This document shows, in pieces, positions 31,968 through 41,596 of a stretch of DNA of 52,388 nt. A program made the position numbers and the translations under genes. The notes under the pieces were generated by a model. It did not search any database, was not told where the DNA came from, and saw nothing but the letters and a program-made list of their open reading frames with translations. Positions within the stretch are counted from its first letter, which is position 1, and each line of letters starts with the position of its first letter. The stretch spans positions 1 through 52,388 of the forward strand of contig CBDBUY010000008.1 in NCBI GenBank assembly GCA_965212145.1, given 5' to 3'. Source of the DNA: JAAEPI01 sp965212145. GTDB lineage: Bacteria; Bacteroidota; Bacteroidia; Cytophagales; Cyclobacteriaceae.

Positions 31968-34900
31968 TTAAGCTGATTCTCTATATTCCTCAATTCGATT
32001 CTCATCAATTAGCACTCGCTCGACATCTTCTCTTTCAGGTTTTTTGCCAGTCCACAGCCATTTGGCAGCTCTTCTGACATCATTGAAGAACAAGATCAAA
32101 ACAGGGAAAAAGAGCAGTATAATGGCCGTACCTATCAAAACTCCATAAGCGACAGAAATTGCCATCGGAATTAGGAACTGTGCCTGGAAACTCGTTTCCT
32201 TTATCAATGGAAATAACCCCAAAACAGTGGTCAACGTCGTAAGCATGATCGGCCTGAATCTGGAGATACCGGCCTCATATGCCGCTTGATAAACCGTCCT
32301 TCCGTCGTTTTTAATGAGTGAATTGAATTTGGCTAAAAAGACCACCGCGTCGTTGATTATAACGCCCGATAGCGCCACCATTCCCCAAACGCTGAGTAAC
32401 GAAACAGGTAGTTCTCGCCCACTTACCCAAGATTCAATTCCATGGCCGAGCATTGAGGCGAACCATCCAAGCGGGATCATCAGGAGAATTAGGACAGCTT
32501 GATAGAAGGATCGGAAGGTGATCATGATTATAAAGAATATGATCACAAAAGCTCCTCCAAAGAAGAGTCCAATCTCTCCTTGCGCTCTCGCACTTTCTTG
32601 AGATTGCCCACCATAATCAATTTTAACTGTTGGGAAATCGGCTTTTAGTTTCGGAATGATGTTAGCCTGAATATTCTGGATGACAGGCGGGACCTCTCCA
32701 AAAGGATCCACCATATCCGCCTCAACGGTCACGGCTCGGGAAGCATCGTAATGACTTATGCCACTCACACCTCTCTCAATTCGATAATCAGCCAACTGTC
32801 CGAGCGGAAACTCCTCCCCTGCAGCAGTCTTAATTTTGATATCTTCTAACTGGCTTATGCTCTTTCGATCCTCATTGGGATATCTGACCCATACCCGTAG
32901 CTCGTCATTCCCCTTCATAAATCGCTGAACCTCCTCACCAAAGAATCCTTGTCGCATTTGCTTCGTTATATCATTGTGTGTCAGTCCCAGGAAGTACGCT
33001 TCAGCCTGCATTTCGAAGTTCATTTCCCTCCTTCCAACAGCCACATTATCTTGAATCTCCTTCAAATCCGGAATTTGACTCAGCTCATTCTTTAGGTAAT
33101 CCTTGGCCTGTCTGAGCTCGTCGTAGTTTTTGCCCATCAATCGAATTGACACTGGCTTACCAAATCTATTTCCACCTCCAACGGCAAATTTCTCCGCCTC
33201 CGGAACCGGGCCTATTTCTTTGGAGATTCTACCAATCAGATCGAACTGATTCAGGCCGTAATCGTCCAGCTCCTCATAGAAGACATTGATGAATCCGGTG
33301 TGCGATCCCGACTCTCCTAGCGTGGAAAAACCCACATTAGCGAACGTAGCTCTGATTAGGTCATTCTCCGTCTCAAATTCTTCCTTCAGATCGTTATTAA
33401 CTGCCCAAACTGCCTCATCAAATCGCTTTATATATTTTTCTACCTTCTGCTCATTCTCCCCAGGCTTAAAAACCACGTCTATATTGAAGCTGTTGAACGG
33501 TATTTGTGGAAAGAAAGTAGCCTTGATGAATCCTCCACCCAGTAGCCCAATGATCAGAATAGGAAAACTGATCAACATAGCCATGGAGATGGCTCGATAC
33601 CTCATCGTAAATCGCAGCATTCTCCCGTACAGATCATCTCGCAAGCAATCGATGATTCCGTTGAGAAACTTTCTAATCTTATAGCTCCGAGTATCCTCCT
33701 TTTTCACTCTTAATACACTCTTGGAAGAAAGGTGAGCAGGCAAAACAAAGAACGCCTCGAGCAGTGAAAAGCCGAGACTGAATATCACCACATAGGCCAT
33801 GTCACGAAGAAATTCGAAACCTCCCGTTAGAAATAACAACGGGAGAAATGCCACCATTGTAGTAGTCACTGACGTAAAAACCGCAGGTAATACTTCCAAT
33901 GTACCGTGAACTGCCGCCTTGATTGGATTGCCATGTTTTTCAAAATGGGCATAAATATTCTCAGCGATCACAATTCCATCATCGACCAAAATACCAATCA
34001 CGAGGATCATCCCAAAAAGAGAAATCATATTCACCGTTAGTCCTACGAAGGATCCCAAAATGAACATTCCCAAGAAAGACGAGGGAATACCCCATGCCAC
34101 CCAAAATGAGAGTCGCAAGCTGAGGAATAGGCCCAACGATATTAATACGAGACCAAGGCCAATTAAACCATTACTGGTCAGTAGGTCCAAGCGCTGACGA
34201 AGCATGCTCATAAAGTCCCACGTCATGCTCAGCCTGACTCCCTCAGCTGTTTCATTAAACTCATCAATGTACTTATTGACTGCCACTGAAATGGCCTCTA
34301 AATCTTCTGTTTCTAATTTCCTGACTTCAATGAAAACCGCTCTCTCACCAGAATAGTAGGCCTTGTTTGGCTGATCGGCAAACTGTTCTTTTATTGTCGC
34401 AATGTCCTTGACGAGAATCTTGGTTCCGTCCGTGTTACTGCGAACTACGATCTCACCGATATCCGCTGCGTCAGTTTCCTTGGCTCGTGATCGAATCAAA
34501 ATTTCCTCAGTTGGAGACTTTACGGAACCTGCTGAAATATCTCGGTTATTCAATCGAACAGCGGTAGCTACATCATCAAAAGTGAGATTGTATCTGCGAA
34601 GGGTCTCCTCAGAAACTTCAATGGAAATTTCAAGAGCAGGGAAACCCGAAATCCCAACTTGACTCACTTGGCCGGTCGCCAAAAGTTCATCTTCGATTCT
34701 TTCTGCATATTGCTTTAAAACCTTCATGTCAACGTCCCCCGTCAGTGCCAGCCATTGAGCTGTGGAGCGTTGTTTTTGTTTCGCAACTATGGGTTTTTCA
34801 GCTCCTGCAGGAAAGGAGCTTATGGCGTCTACGCCATTCTTTATTTCGGTATAAACATCATCAATGTCGTAATTGTCCAGTGTAACCACGGTCACTGTCG

Positions 34901-35177
34901 CAGAATTCTCAGATGATGTAGAGAATAATTCGTCAATTCCTTCAATGGCTTTAATGGCCTCTTCAATTTTCAGGGTAACTCCTTCCTCCATTTCCTGAGG
35001 AGATGCTCCCGGATAGGCAACAGAAATATTTATTCGTCTGTCCTTCTGAGTTGGAAAGAAAGATTTCTTCGTGTTTACAAATGAAACAACACCACCAATT
35101 ACTGTCAGGCCAATCAGGATATTTGCCAGGATCGGGTATTTAACAAAGAGCTCAACAAAACTTTTAATGCTTCCCAT
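31968..35177 (-). CDS. RND efflux pump, inner-membrane transporter
   Basis: The product has 1069 aa, the usual RND length, with about 12 membrane segments and two large periplasmic loops. The N-terminus includes FPTQKDRRINISVAYPGASP. The proton-relay Asp pair is in GILVDDGIVIAENIYAHF. LTLLTLTTVLGLFPL-type (LTTLTTVLGLFPLI) and MIPLGW motifs are typical. It is an HAE1-like drug or small-molecule exporter of the inner membrane; the substrate is unknown. The gene lies 2 bp after the adaptor gene, so it is cotranscribed. Confidence 0.94.
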   Translation of the reverse strand: MGSIKSFVELFVKYPILANILIGLTVIGGVVSFVNTKKSFFPTQKDRRINISVAYPGASPQEMEEGVTLKIEEAIKAIEGIDELFSTSSENSATVTVVTLDNYDIDDVYTEIKNGVDAISSFPAGAEKPIVAKQKQRSTAQWLALTGDVDMKVLKQYAERIEDELLATGQVSQVGISGFPALEISIEVSEETLRRYNLTFDDVATAVRLNNRDISAGSVKSPTEEILIRSRAKETDAADIGEIVVRSNTDGTKILVKDIATIKEQFADQPNKAYYSGERAVFIEVRKLETEDLEAISVAVNKYIDEFNETAEGVRLSMTWDFMSMLRQRLDLLTSNGLIGLGLVLISLGLFLSLRLSFWVAWGIPSSFLGMFILGSFVGLTVNMISLFGMILVIGILVDDGIVIAENIYAHFEKHGNPIKAAVHGTLEVLPAVFTSVTTTMVAFLPLLFLTGGFEFLRDMAYVVIFSLGFSLLEAFFVLPAHLSSKSVLRVKKEDTRSYKIRKFLNGIIDCLRDDLYGRMLRFTMRYRAISMAMLISFPILIIGLLGGGFIKATFFPQIPFNSFNIDVVFKPGENEQKVEKYIKRFDEAVWAVNNDLKEEFETENDLIRATFANVGFSTLGESGSHTGFINVFYEELDDYGLNQFDLIGRISKEIGPVPEAEKFAVGGGNRFGKPVSIRLMGKNYDELRQAKDYLKNELSQIPDLKEIQDNVAVGRREMNFEMQAEAYFLGLTHNDITKQMRQGFFGEEVQRFMKGNDELRVWVRYPNEDRKSISQLEDIKIKTAAGEEFPLGQLADYRIERGVSGISHYDASRAVTVEADMVDPFGEVPPVIQNIQANIIPKLKADFPTVKIDYGGQSQESARAQGEIGLFFGGAFVIIFFIIMITFRSFYQAVLILLMIPLGWFASMLGHGIESWVSGRELPVSLLSVWGMVALSGVIINDAVVFLAKFNSLIKNDGRTVYQAAYEAGISRFRPIMLTTLTTVLGLFPLIKETSFQAQFLIPMAISVAYGVLIGTAIILLFFPVLILFFNDVRRAAKWLWTGKKPEREDVERVLIDENRIEEYRESA

Positions 35178-35179
35178 GA

Positions 35180-36376
35180 CTAGTTTTTCTTAGTTCTGTT
35201 GTCAGCCTCGCCATCTTTAAAGCTCGTATTGGTCCCCTCCAAATCGATATCCCGCTGCTCCGCACTGAATGCTACCATATCGTTATGCGCCCCAATCAAT
35301 GGTTCAACCACCAAATCCAATCCTTCTTCCAAACCGCCGATGATAGCAATTTCTTCATCCGTTCGGTAAATATTGACTTTATGTACTTTCAGCAGCGTGT
35401 CCTGTAAGACAAAGACCTCACTACCATTGTAAATGATATTTCTCGGAATGACCATCCCCCCCTGAACGGTCCTGGCCGGAACGCTCGCTCGCATAAACTG
35501 ACCGTCATAAATTTTGCTGCCATTAGGCTCTATAGTGATGAACACATCAACAGATTGCGTGTTCTGATTAACAAAATCACTTATCCGAGTCACTTCGCCT
35601 TTCCAAGCCAGCTGTGTTTCATCTGAATAAATTGTGGCCACTGCGCCTTTCTTAATCCATGGAACGTCCTCAGTCTCTACCGCGACCTGAAGTTCATGAA
35701 GACCAGTGCGTATGATTTTACCAATTCGTGTCCCAGGGTTGATGAACGAGCCGGACTCAACGACGACCTCAGATATACTCCCATCAAAAGGTGCATAGTA
35801 TCGGTGCTTCTTCAACCGAGCCTCTGCACTCTTGATAGTGTAATATGAGGAGTAGATTCCTTTGGTTGCCAAAAACGTTTTTTCCTTATCGGATTTCACT
35901 TTAGGTAATTCCGGAAAGGTTTTGCCCACCTCCAACTCCGTGAAATATTTATTCCATGCATCATAGTTATTATTGAAATCAATTTTTAAGTCAGGCATTA
36001 TGGCCGCCAGATCGCGCAGAAAGTTACTTTTTTGAGATTTTAAGGTCAGATCTGCTTCAGTATCATCCACATAAAACAACAAGGTGCCTTTGCTGAAGCT
36101 TTGCCCGGCTTTTAATCGGACATTACCCTCGTACATTCTTCCTGCTACTTCGGAAAGCAGGTCCAAAGACTGAGCTGTTTTAACCCGACCATATGCACTT
36201 ACCTTGGTCTTAACGTCCGAGTATCTTACCTTTTTGGTTTCGACGTATTTTTTAACTCGAAGTGGTTTTCGGATTTCAGGTTCTTCTTTCTGGCCTGAAA
36301 GAAACGAACTTAAGACGATTGTCAAGAAGACGATTCCTAGAGCCGAACCAATAATGATTAGTTGACGTTTTTGCAT
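35180..36376 (-). CDS. RND efflux pump periplasmic adaptor (membrane fusion protein)
   Basis: The product has 398 aa. A single N-terminal hydrophobic segment (about 6-24) anchors it. The lipoyl/barrel-sandwich half-motifs VAGRMYEGNVRLKAGQSFSK and HRYYAPFDGSISEVVVESGS flank a coiled region, and the C-terminal part has VVIPRN-like residues (MVIPRNIIYNGSEVFVLQD). This is the HlyD/RND adaptor layout. It is the first gene of the operon, followed by the pump after 2 bp. A near-consensus -7 box (TACTTTTA) lies upstream, too weak to claim. Confidence 0.93.
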   Translation of the reverse strand: MQKRQLIIIGSALGIVFLTIVLSSFLSGQKEEPEIRKPLRVKKYVETKKVRYSDVKTKVSAYGRVKTAQSLDLLSEVAGRMYEGNVRLKAGQSFSKGTLLFYVDDTEADLTLKSQKSNFLRDLAAIMPDLKIDFNNNYDAWNKYFTELEVGKTFPELPKVKSDKEKTFLATKGIYSSYYTIKSAEARLKKHRYYAPFDGSISEVVVESGSFINPGTRIGKIIRTGLHELQVAVETEDVPWIKKGAVATIYSDETQLAWKGEVTRISDFVNQNTQSVDVFITIEPNGSKIYDGQFMRASVPARTVQGGMVIPRNIIYNGSEVFVLQDTLLKVHKVNIYRTDEEIAIIGGLEEGLDLVVEPLIGAHNDMVAFSAEQRDIDLEGTNTSFKDGEADNRTKKN

Positions 36377-36441
36377 GGTTAGATCGGTAGTGTTCTAAAA
36401 GTACATTAAATGCAAAATTCGAGGTTTAGTTTCATCAATCC

Positions 36442-36468
36442 TTGAATTATTGATAAAAGGATAATTTG
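36442..36468 (+). promoter_or_regulatory. Putative promoter of msrB
   Basis: TTG (36442-36444), 17 bp, then TAATTTG (36462-36468) approximates the Bacteroidota promoter with a one-base-short -7 box. The distance to ATG 36514 is 45 bp. The region 36377-36513 holds no gene. Confidence 0.3.
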
Positions 36469-36513
36469 ATAGTTTAACAGTCAGAAAGGTGACTAAATGG
36501 TAATTGAGAAAAA

Positions 36514-36897
36514 ATGAAAGAATCAGAAGATCATTGGAAGGAAAAACTGAACCCTGATCAATACCGTGTATTAAGGGAAAAAGGCACAGAGCGCCCTTGG
36601 AGCAGTCCATTTTTAGAGAATAAAGAAAAAGGTGTCTACGAGTGCGCAGGTTGTGGTTATGAGCTATTCGGGACGGATACGCAGTTCGATTCCGGGTGCG
36701 GCTGGCCGAGTTTCACCACACCCATAAAATCAGATGCAGTGGTAGAAACACGAGACACGTCTCACGGTATGATCCGTACAGAGATTACTTGCTCCAATTG
36801 CGGTGGCCACTTGGGTCATGTTTTTCCAGACGGTCCAGGAGAAAATGGTCTTAGATACTGTATTAATGGCGTTTCGCTTGGGTTTAAGAACCAATAA
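36514..36897 (+). CDS. msrB: Peptide-methionine (R)-S-oxide reductase
   Basis: The product has 127 aa without a signal peptide. The zinc-binding Cys pairs are CAGCGYE and CSNCGGH. The core TQFDSGCGWPSF and the catalytic Cys116 in RYCINGVSLGF are conserved. It reduces methionine-R-sulfoxide in proteins using thioredoxin. It converges on the nqr operon, with a strong shared hairpin at 36929-36952. The gene is single; msrA is not seen. Confidence 0.95.
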   Translation: MKESEDHWKEKLNPDQYRVLREKGTERPWSSPFLENKEKGVYECAGCGYELFGTDTQFDSGCGWPSFTTPIKSDAVVETRDTSHGMIRTEITCSNCGGHLGHVFPDGPGENGLRYCINGVSLGFKNQ

Positions 36898-36928
36898 GCG
36901 ACCTGGAGTCTGAACGCATTACAATAAA

Positions 36929-36952
36929 AAAAGCCGACGTTCGTCGGCTTTT
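36929..36952. terminator. Bidirectional intrinsic terminator (msrB / nqrE)
   Basis: AAAAGCCGACG (36929-36939) pairs with CGTCGGCTTTT (36942-36952), leaving a tight GTTC tetraloop. It has A- and T-tracts on both sides, so it can stop transcription in both directions. It lies 31 bp after msrB and 19 bp past the nqrE stop. Confidence 0.88.
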
Positions 36953-36971
36953 AATTTGATATGTTTTTTTC

Positions 36972-37583
36972 CTAAAAGGAAACTCCAATAAATGATTTGA
37001 ATGCCAGTCCCATCAATCCCGTGATGATCATGGTAATTCCGAGCCCCTTCAGACCATTTGGAACGTGAGAGTACTTCAATTTCTCTCTTATCGCAGCTAA
37101 AGCTACTATCGCTAGGAAGAACCCAGTACCAGACCCAAAGCCGAATGCCGTGGCTTCCACGATTGAATAGTCACGCTGAACCATGAAAAGCGATGATCCG
37201 AGGATAGCACAGTTTACAGCAATCAACGGAAGGAAAATCCCTAACGAACCATAGAGCGCCGGAGATACTTTTTCAATGACCATCTCTACTAATTGCACCA
37301 TTGCAGCAATTACTGCGATAAAGATGATGAATTGCAAAAAGGTCAAGTCGATGCTTGCGAATTGCTCCCCCATAAACGCTAAAGCCCCTTCTTTCAATAC
37401 CTTTTCCTGAATAATCCAGTTGATTGGTACCGTGATGGTCAAAACGAAGATTACCGCCGCTCCAAGTCCGAGCGCTGTTGATACTTTCTTTGATACCGCA
37501 AGGAACGAACACATACCCAAAAAGTATGCGAAGACCATGTTGTCTATGAATATCCCCCTAATGACGATGTTTAATGCTTCCAT
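36972..37583 (-). CDS. nqrE: Na+-translocating NADH:quinone reductase subunit E
   Basis: The product has 203 aa and about six membrane segments. NqrE-type motifs are FIDNMVFAYFLGMCSFLAVSK and LIAVNCAILGSSLFMV. The Cys residues (CSF and NCAI) are those that bind the intramembrane iron shared with NqrD. It is inner-membrane. It follows nqrD after 4 bp. Normally nqrF comes next, but here a terminator lies 19 bp past its stop. Confidence 0.95.
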   Translation of the reverse strand: MEALNIVIRGIFIDNMVFAYFLGMCSFLAVSKKVSTALGLGAAVIFVLTITVPINWIIQEKVLKEGALAFMGEQFASIDLTFLQFIIFIAVIAAMVQLVEMVIEKVSPALYGSLGIFLPLIAVNCAILGSSLFMVQRDYSIVEATAFGFGSGTGFFLAIVALAAIREKLKYSHVPNGLKGLGITMIITGLMGLAFKSFIGVSF

Positions 37584-37587
37584 AGTT

Positions 37588-38292
37588 TTAGTGCTCTACG
37601 TATCCGTTTCTAGTTCTTTGAATCCAAATGATAATGCCAAGGATCATGAAGGCTCCAACAGAGTCCACCATGATTCCATTAGTTTGTAGCGAAGTGCCAA
37701 GCAATCCTCCAATTGCACCGTAAACATCAAGTTCGAGTGGCGTTCCTACAAACATGGTTCCTCCTCCGAATAACTCTCTAAAAAATGCCACCGTCAGAAT
37801 GATCCATGCATAACCAAATCCGCTACCGAAACCATCAAGGATAGAATCGTAAGGTTTGTTACCCATTGCAAAAGCTTCCAATCGGCCCATAACGATACAG
37901 TTGGTAATAATCAATCCCACATATGCACCGAGAACCTTGTACATATCATAGCTGTACGCTTTGAGTACCTCACTCACAAGCGTTACGAGTGTTGCGATAA
38001 TTCCTAGCTGAACAATGATTCGAATTCGATTAGGAATCGTGTTTCTAAGCAATGAGGTTATCAAATTTGAAAATACGATCACAAAGATCACCGCAATCGA
38101 CATGATCAACGTTGGTTTGAACTGAACTGTCACTGCCAATGCCGAACAGATTCCCAAAACCTGTACGGTAATAGGATTGTCGTCTCCCAATGGATCTGCG
38201 ACAATTTGTCGTCTCCGCTTGGAAAGCAACCCCTCCGATGGGGCTTTCAGTTCAATGTCTTGCGCTTCTGCTTCTAAAGTATCTGTGCTCAT
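37588..38292 (-). CDS. nqrD: Na+-translocating NADH:quinone reductase subunit D
   Basis: The product has 234 aa, somewhat longer than the usual about 210, because of an N-terminal hydrophilic extension of about 25 residues before RRRQIVADPLGDDNPI. The membrane core has VQVLGICSALAVTVQ and TNCIVMGRLEAFAM, whose Cys residues match the iron-binding NqrD positions. It pairs with NqrE. It follows nqrC after 9 bp. Confidence 0.94.
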   Translation of the reverse strand: MSTDTLEAEAQDIELKAPSEGLLSKRRRQIVADPLGDDNPITVQVLGICSALAVTVQFKPTLIMSIAVIFVIVFSNLITSLLRNTIPNRIRIIVQLGIIATLVTLVSEVLKAYSYDMYKVLGAYVGLIITNCIVMGRLEAFAMGNKPYDSILDGFGSGFGYAWIILTVAFFRELFGGGTMFVGTPLELDVYGAIGGLLGTSLQTNGIMVDSVGAFMILGIIIWIQRTRNGYVEH

Positions 38293-38301
38293 AATTAATG
38301 A

Positions 38302-39024
38302 TTAAAGAGCTTTTCTATTCTTATCAAAAAAGGCCTGGTAACAGCTGAGATAATGCTCCAACATGTTATTCACTCCAACGGCTGTCATGGTTGCTCCTGA
38401 CATGCCATCCACTTGATGCTCGTTGAGCCCGTCGTTTCCTTCTCCCTTCACCATGGTGATAGACACCAACTCCGATCCCTCGTAAATTTCTTTGCCTTTA
38501 TATCGGCTCTTCACACCTTCCTCGGTGATCCGTGCCCCTAGTCCCGGAGTTTCTTGTTTGTGATCAAAAGCAATACCCTTGACTGTATTCAAATCTTTGT
38601 CCATTGCAATAAAACCGGAAATCCAATCCCAAAGGCCAGAACCAAACATTGGAAGAATGTAGGCTTCAAGTTCTCCGTTTTCGTTTGAGTACTCAAAAAC
38701 CGGATACATCCTGTCTTCAGGATCCAGCTTGTGATTTTTTCCAATGTCAATTTTCTCAGCAGTGACCTCCGCATTTTCAATCACATTGCCATCAATGTCG
38801 ACAAGCTTTGAATTAACTCGTTTATCATACATTGCCAGAATCTCTTCTGGAGTCAATGTTTGATCAAGCTCTACAACGGCACCCAGAATTCGTTTCTTGG
38901 TGTCAAGCTCCACTTGCTTGTCCTGAAGAGGCTTCAGCCCCACAGAGGTAAGCGATAGCAACCCTCCGAGTACGATGGTCAGGATTACTGAGAATAGTAT
39001 GACGTATGTATTAGACTGTCGCAC
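38302..39024 (-). CDS. nqrC: Na+-translocating NADH:quinone reductase subunit C
   Basis: The product has 240 aa. One N-terminal membrane segment is followed by a periplasmic FMN domain. The flavinylation motif is DGMSGAT, with Thr212 as the expected attachment site for covalent FMN (ApbE-dependent). The KQETPGLGARI motif is also typical. Its start overlaps nqrB by 14 nt, indicating translational coupling. No apbE gene is in the window. Confidence 0.95.
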   Translation of the reverse strand: MRQSNTYVILFSVILTIVLGGLLSLTSVGLKPLQDKQVELDTKKRILGAVVELDQTLTPEEILAMYDKRVNSKLVDIDGNVIENAEVTAEKIDIGKNHKLDPEDRMYPVFEYSNENGELEAYILPMFGSGLWDWISGFIAMDKDLNTVKGIAFDHKQETPGLGARITEEGVKSRYKGKEIYEGSELVSITMVKGEGNDGLNEHQVDGMSGATMTAVGVNNMLEHYLSCYQAFFDKNRKAL

Positions 39025-40186
39025 GTTTTAATCTTCTTTTTTTGTTTGCTTCCACTACATAGAAATCGATCAGAGGGGCAAAGACATTCATAAAAAGAAT
39101 GGCTAGCATGATTCCCTCGGGGTATGCTGGGTTAATAACCCGTATAAGTACTGTGATAGCTCCTATGAGCAATCCGTAAATCCATTTGCCAGTTTCGGTT
39201 TGGGCTGCTGATACAGGGTCAGTTGCCATGAATACCGCACCGAATGCAAGACCACCAATCACCAAATGATAGTGTGCCGGCATTTCGAGGAAAGGATTTC
39301 CGCCAACAGCGTTAAACAATAAACCCATCCCCATTGCTCCAGCGAATACACTGAAAATAATCTTCCAGCTTCCAACTCCTGTTCCGATCAGAATCATCGC
39401 TCCGATGATGCACATGATGAAACTCGTTTCACCCACACTCCCCGGAATTGTTCCCCAGACAAAGTCCATAAAATTCGCTGCAACCTGACCTGCCACGTCT
39501 ACTGAAGAATCTGTTGTGGCAGCTCCTCCAACACCCAGAATTGTTGCGCCTGAAAAACCATCGACTGGAGTCTTATCTCCCAAGAATGTCCAAACCTTGT
39601 CTCCCGAAATCTGAGAAGGATAAGCGAAGTATAGGAATGCTCTTGCCGTTAAAGCCACGTTCAAAATATTCATTCCAGTCCCTCCAAAGGCCTCTTTCGC
39701 GATGATCACGGCAAAAATTGTCGCCAGACCAACTTGCCAGAGTGGAATAGTCGGAGGAAGCACCAATGGTATTAACATTCCTGTAACCAAGAATCCTTCT
39801 TCTACCGGATGTTGCCGAACTACACAGAAAATGAATTCTGTAAGTAATCCAACTCCATAAGAAACGATCAGCATTGGAATGACACGAATAGCTCCAACCA
39901 AAACCTTATCCATAAGGGTGGCTGTTTCTCCAACGGCCATGAAATGCTGATGACCTACATTCCAGATTCCGAAAAGCAAACATGGAATCATCGCGATGAT
40001 CACAGTAAACATCAGCCTTTTCAAATCCACTGCATCCTTGATCTGCGTTCCGGTCTTGTAAGTAGTTTCCGGTGGCGCAAATAGAATGGTCCTGTGCCCT
40101 TCATAAATGGGGTAGAATTTCTCCCATTTACCACCTTTCTCAAAGTGGTGAGCGATACTATCAAAAGGTTTCTTCAGAAAATTCAT
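39011..40186 (-). CDS. nqrB: Na+-translocating NADH:quinone reductase subunit B
   Basis: The product has 391 aa and about 8-10 hydrophobic segments. It carries the NqrB flavinylation motif DGFSGATILG (covalent FMN on the Thr) and VLPPTIPLWQVG. VFMATDPVSAAQTETGKWI is a hallmark near the C-terminus. It is part of the sodium channel of the complex. The start is 2 bp after the nqrA stop; its 3' end overlaps nqrC by 14 nt. Confidence 0.95.
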   Translation of the reverse strand: MNFLKKPFDSIAHHFEKGGKWEKFYPIYEGHRTILFAPPETTYKTGTQIKDAVDLKRLMFTVIIAMIPCLLFGIWNVGHQHFMAVGETATLMDKVLVGAIRVIPMLIVSYGVGLLTEFIFCVVRQHPVEEGFLVTGMLIPLVLPPTIPLWQVGLATIFAVIIAKEAFGGTGMNILNVALTARAFLYFAYPSQISGDKVWTFLGDKTPVDGFSGATILGVGGAATTDSSVDVAGQVAANFMDFVWGTIPGSVGETSFIMCIIGAMILIGTGVGSWKIIFSVFAGAMGMGLLFNAVGGNPFLEMPAHYHLVIGGLAFGAVFMATDPVSAAQTETGKWIYGLLIGAITVLIRVINPAYPEGIMLAILFMNVFAPLIDFYVVEANKKRRLKRATV

Positions 40187-40188
40187 TC

Positions 40189-41553
40189 TCAGCTAGTTCT
40201 AACCATTTCAATTCCTTCCCTCAATACTTCTTGAAGGGAATGCTTGGATACATCTATAAACTCACACAGCGCCACATCCTCTTCAACCAACTCAAAAATC
40301 CCCAGCGCCTCCATATTTTCATAATCTTCGGTCATGATGGCTTTGAACAGATACATCGGTAAAACGTCCATTGGAAGGACTTTTTCCAATTCACCCGTTT
40401 GCACAAAATTCCTATGCTCGCCATGCATATTCGTGTCCACTTTTCTCGGCTTGCTTCTGTTAAGGAATGATAGCAGTCCAAAAGTCTTGTGGAAACTCAA
40501 TTTCTCTGTAGAAGGCAAAATCCATCCCAGTAGTTCCTCATAATCACCCTCCGGCAATACGGAAACCTGTCCGGCATAAAAACCGAGGTATCCTTCAGGT
40601 CCAACCGATTCACCTGTCAGGACATTACCTGAAACTACGCGATTATTGCCTGGTCCGACCATTGACTCCATGATCTTATTCATGCAGGCCCCTTGGTAGG
40701 TCTTGACATAGGAAGGTTCTTTGACCTCAGAACCTGTAATAGCTATGGTTCTGGAACAATCCAAAATTCCTTCACTGAACAGCTGACCAATTTGAGCAAC
40801 TCCATATGGCGAAACTGTCCAGACGATTTCTCCTTTATTTATTGGATCAATGTGATGAATCTGTACTCCGACGTTCCCAGCTGGGTGCGGACCAGAGAAT
40901 TTATTCACCTGAACTCCATCCAAACCAGTGAAGACAGAAGGAACTTCCTGCTCTGTATGCAATCCCAGATGAACTGTGCCGTCAGTTAATTTCTTTAAAA
41001 CCTCCATTCCCACTTTCACATGCTCTTCTCTACCAGCAAGTGCGTATCCAATTTCAGGAGCATTAGGATGAGAATCGAAACCAGAAACAAAAATCGCTTT
41101 CGGTTGATCTTCGGGGTTCGCAACGATCCCGAAAGGCCTCTGAACAATCTGTGGCCAAGCTCCGTGCTCAGTTAGATGCGCAACAGTTTCTTCCCGACTA
41201 AGTCCTTGAAGCTCTGATGCCGAATATGATTTGAAGCTCTCGTGCTCGATCGTTTTATCTGCCAATATTTTGACTTCCAGAACTTTTCGCTTCGCTCCTC
41301 TTTTGATTTCTACGATTTCACCACTCACAGGTGAGCAGAATCTTACCTGCTCCATGGTTTTTTCGAAGAAAATCGGTGTGCCGGCTTTTACATTATCACC
41401 CTCTTTGGCCAAAAACTTCGGCATGGTAATATGATGGAAATCGGTTGGTTTTAATGCGAAAGTTTCCGGCTGAGCTACTTCTGTGATTTTCGGCTCAGGC
41501 GCGCCAACAATGTTGATGTTAAACCCCCGCTTAAGTTTTATGGTTTTGGACAT
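40189..41553 (-). CDS. nqrA: Na+-translocating NADH:quinone reductase subunit A
   Basis: The start at ATG 41553 (MSKTIKLKRGFNINIVG) is chosen because it matches the usual NqrA N-terminus; an upstream in-frame start at 41649 would add a poorly supported 32 residues. The product has 454 aa and no membrane segment. Landmarks are MPKFLAKEGDNVKAGTPIFF and EIGYALAGREEHVKVGMEVL. NqrA is the cytoplasmic ubiquinone-site subunit. It heads the five-gene nqrABCDE operon. Confidence 0.95.
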   Translation of the reverse strand: MSKTIKLKRGFNINIVGAPEPKITEVAQPETFALKPTDFHHITMPKFLAKEGDNVKAGTPIFFEKTMEQVRFCSPVSGEIVEIKRGAKRKVLEVKILADKTIEHESFKSYSASELQGLSREETVAHLTEHGAWPQIVQRPFGIVANPEDQPKAIFVSGFDSHPNAPEIGYALAGREEHVKVGMEVLKKLTDGTVHLGLHTEQEVPSVFTGLDGVQVNKFSGPHPAGNVGVQIHHIDPINKGEIVWTVSPYGVAQIGQLFSEGILDCSRTIAITGSEVKEPSYVKTYQGACMNKIMESMVGPGNNRVVSGNVLTGESVGPEGYLGFYAGQVSVLPEGDYEELLGWILPSTEKLSFHKTFGLLSFLNRSKPRKVDTNMHGEHRNFVQTGELEKVLPMDVLPMYLFKAIMTEDYENMEALGIFELVEEDVALCEFIDVSKHSLQEVLREGIEMVRTS

Positions 41554-41588
41554 TGTGATGATTAAGACTTGATCGTCAAAAACGGTAG

Positions 41589-41596
41589 CAAATATA
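41589..41596 (-). promoter_or_regulatory. Putative -7 promoter element of the nqr operon
   Basis: On the minus strand TATATTTG fits TAnnTTTG and lies 35 bp before the nqrA ATG at 41553. This supports the ATG at 41553 over the earlier start at 41649, which would be upstream of the promoter. No clear -33 box is visible. Confidence 0.4.
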
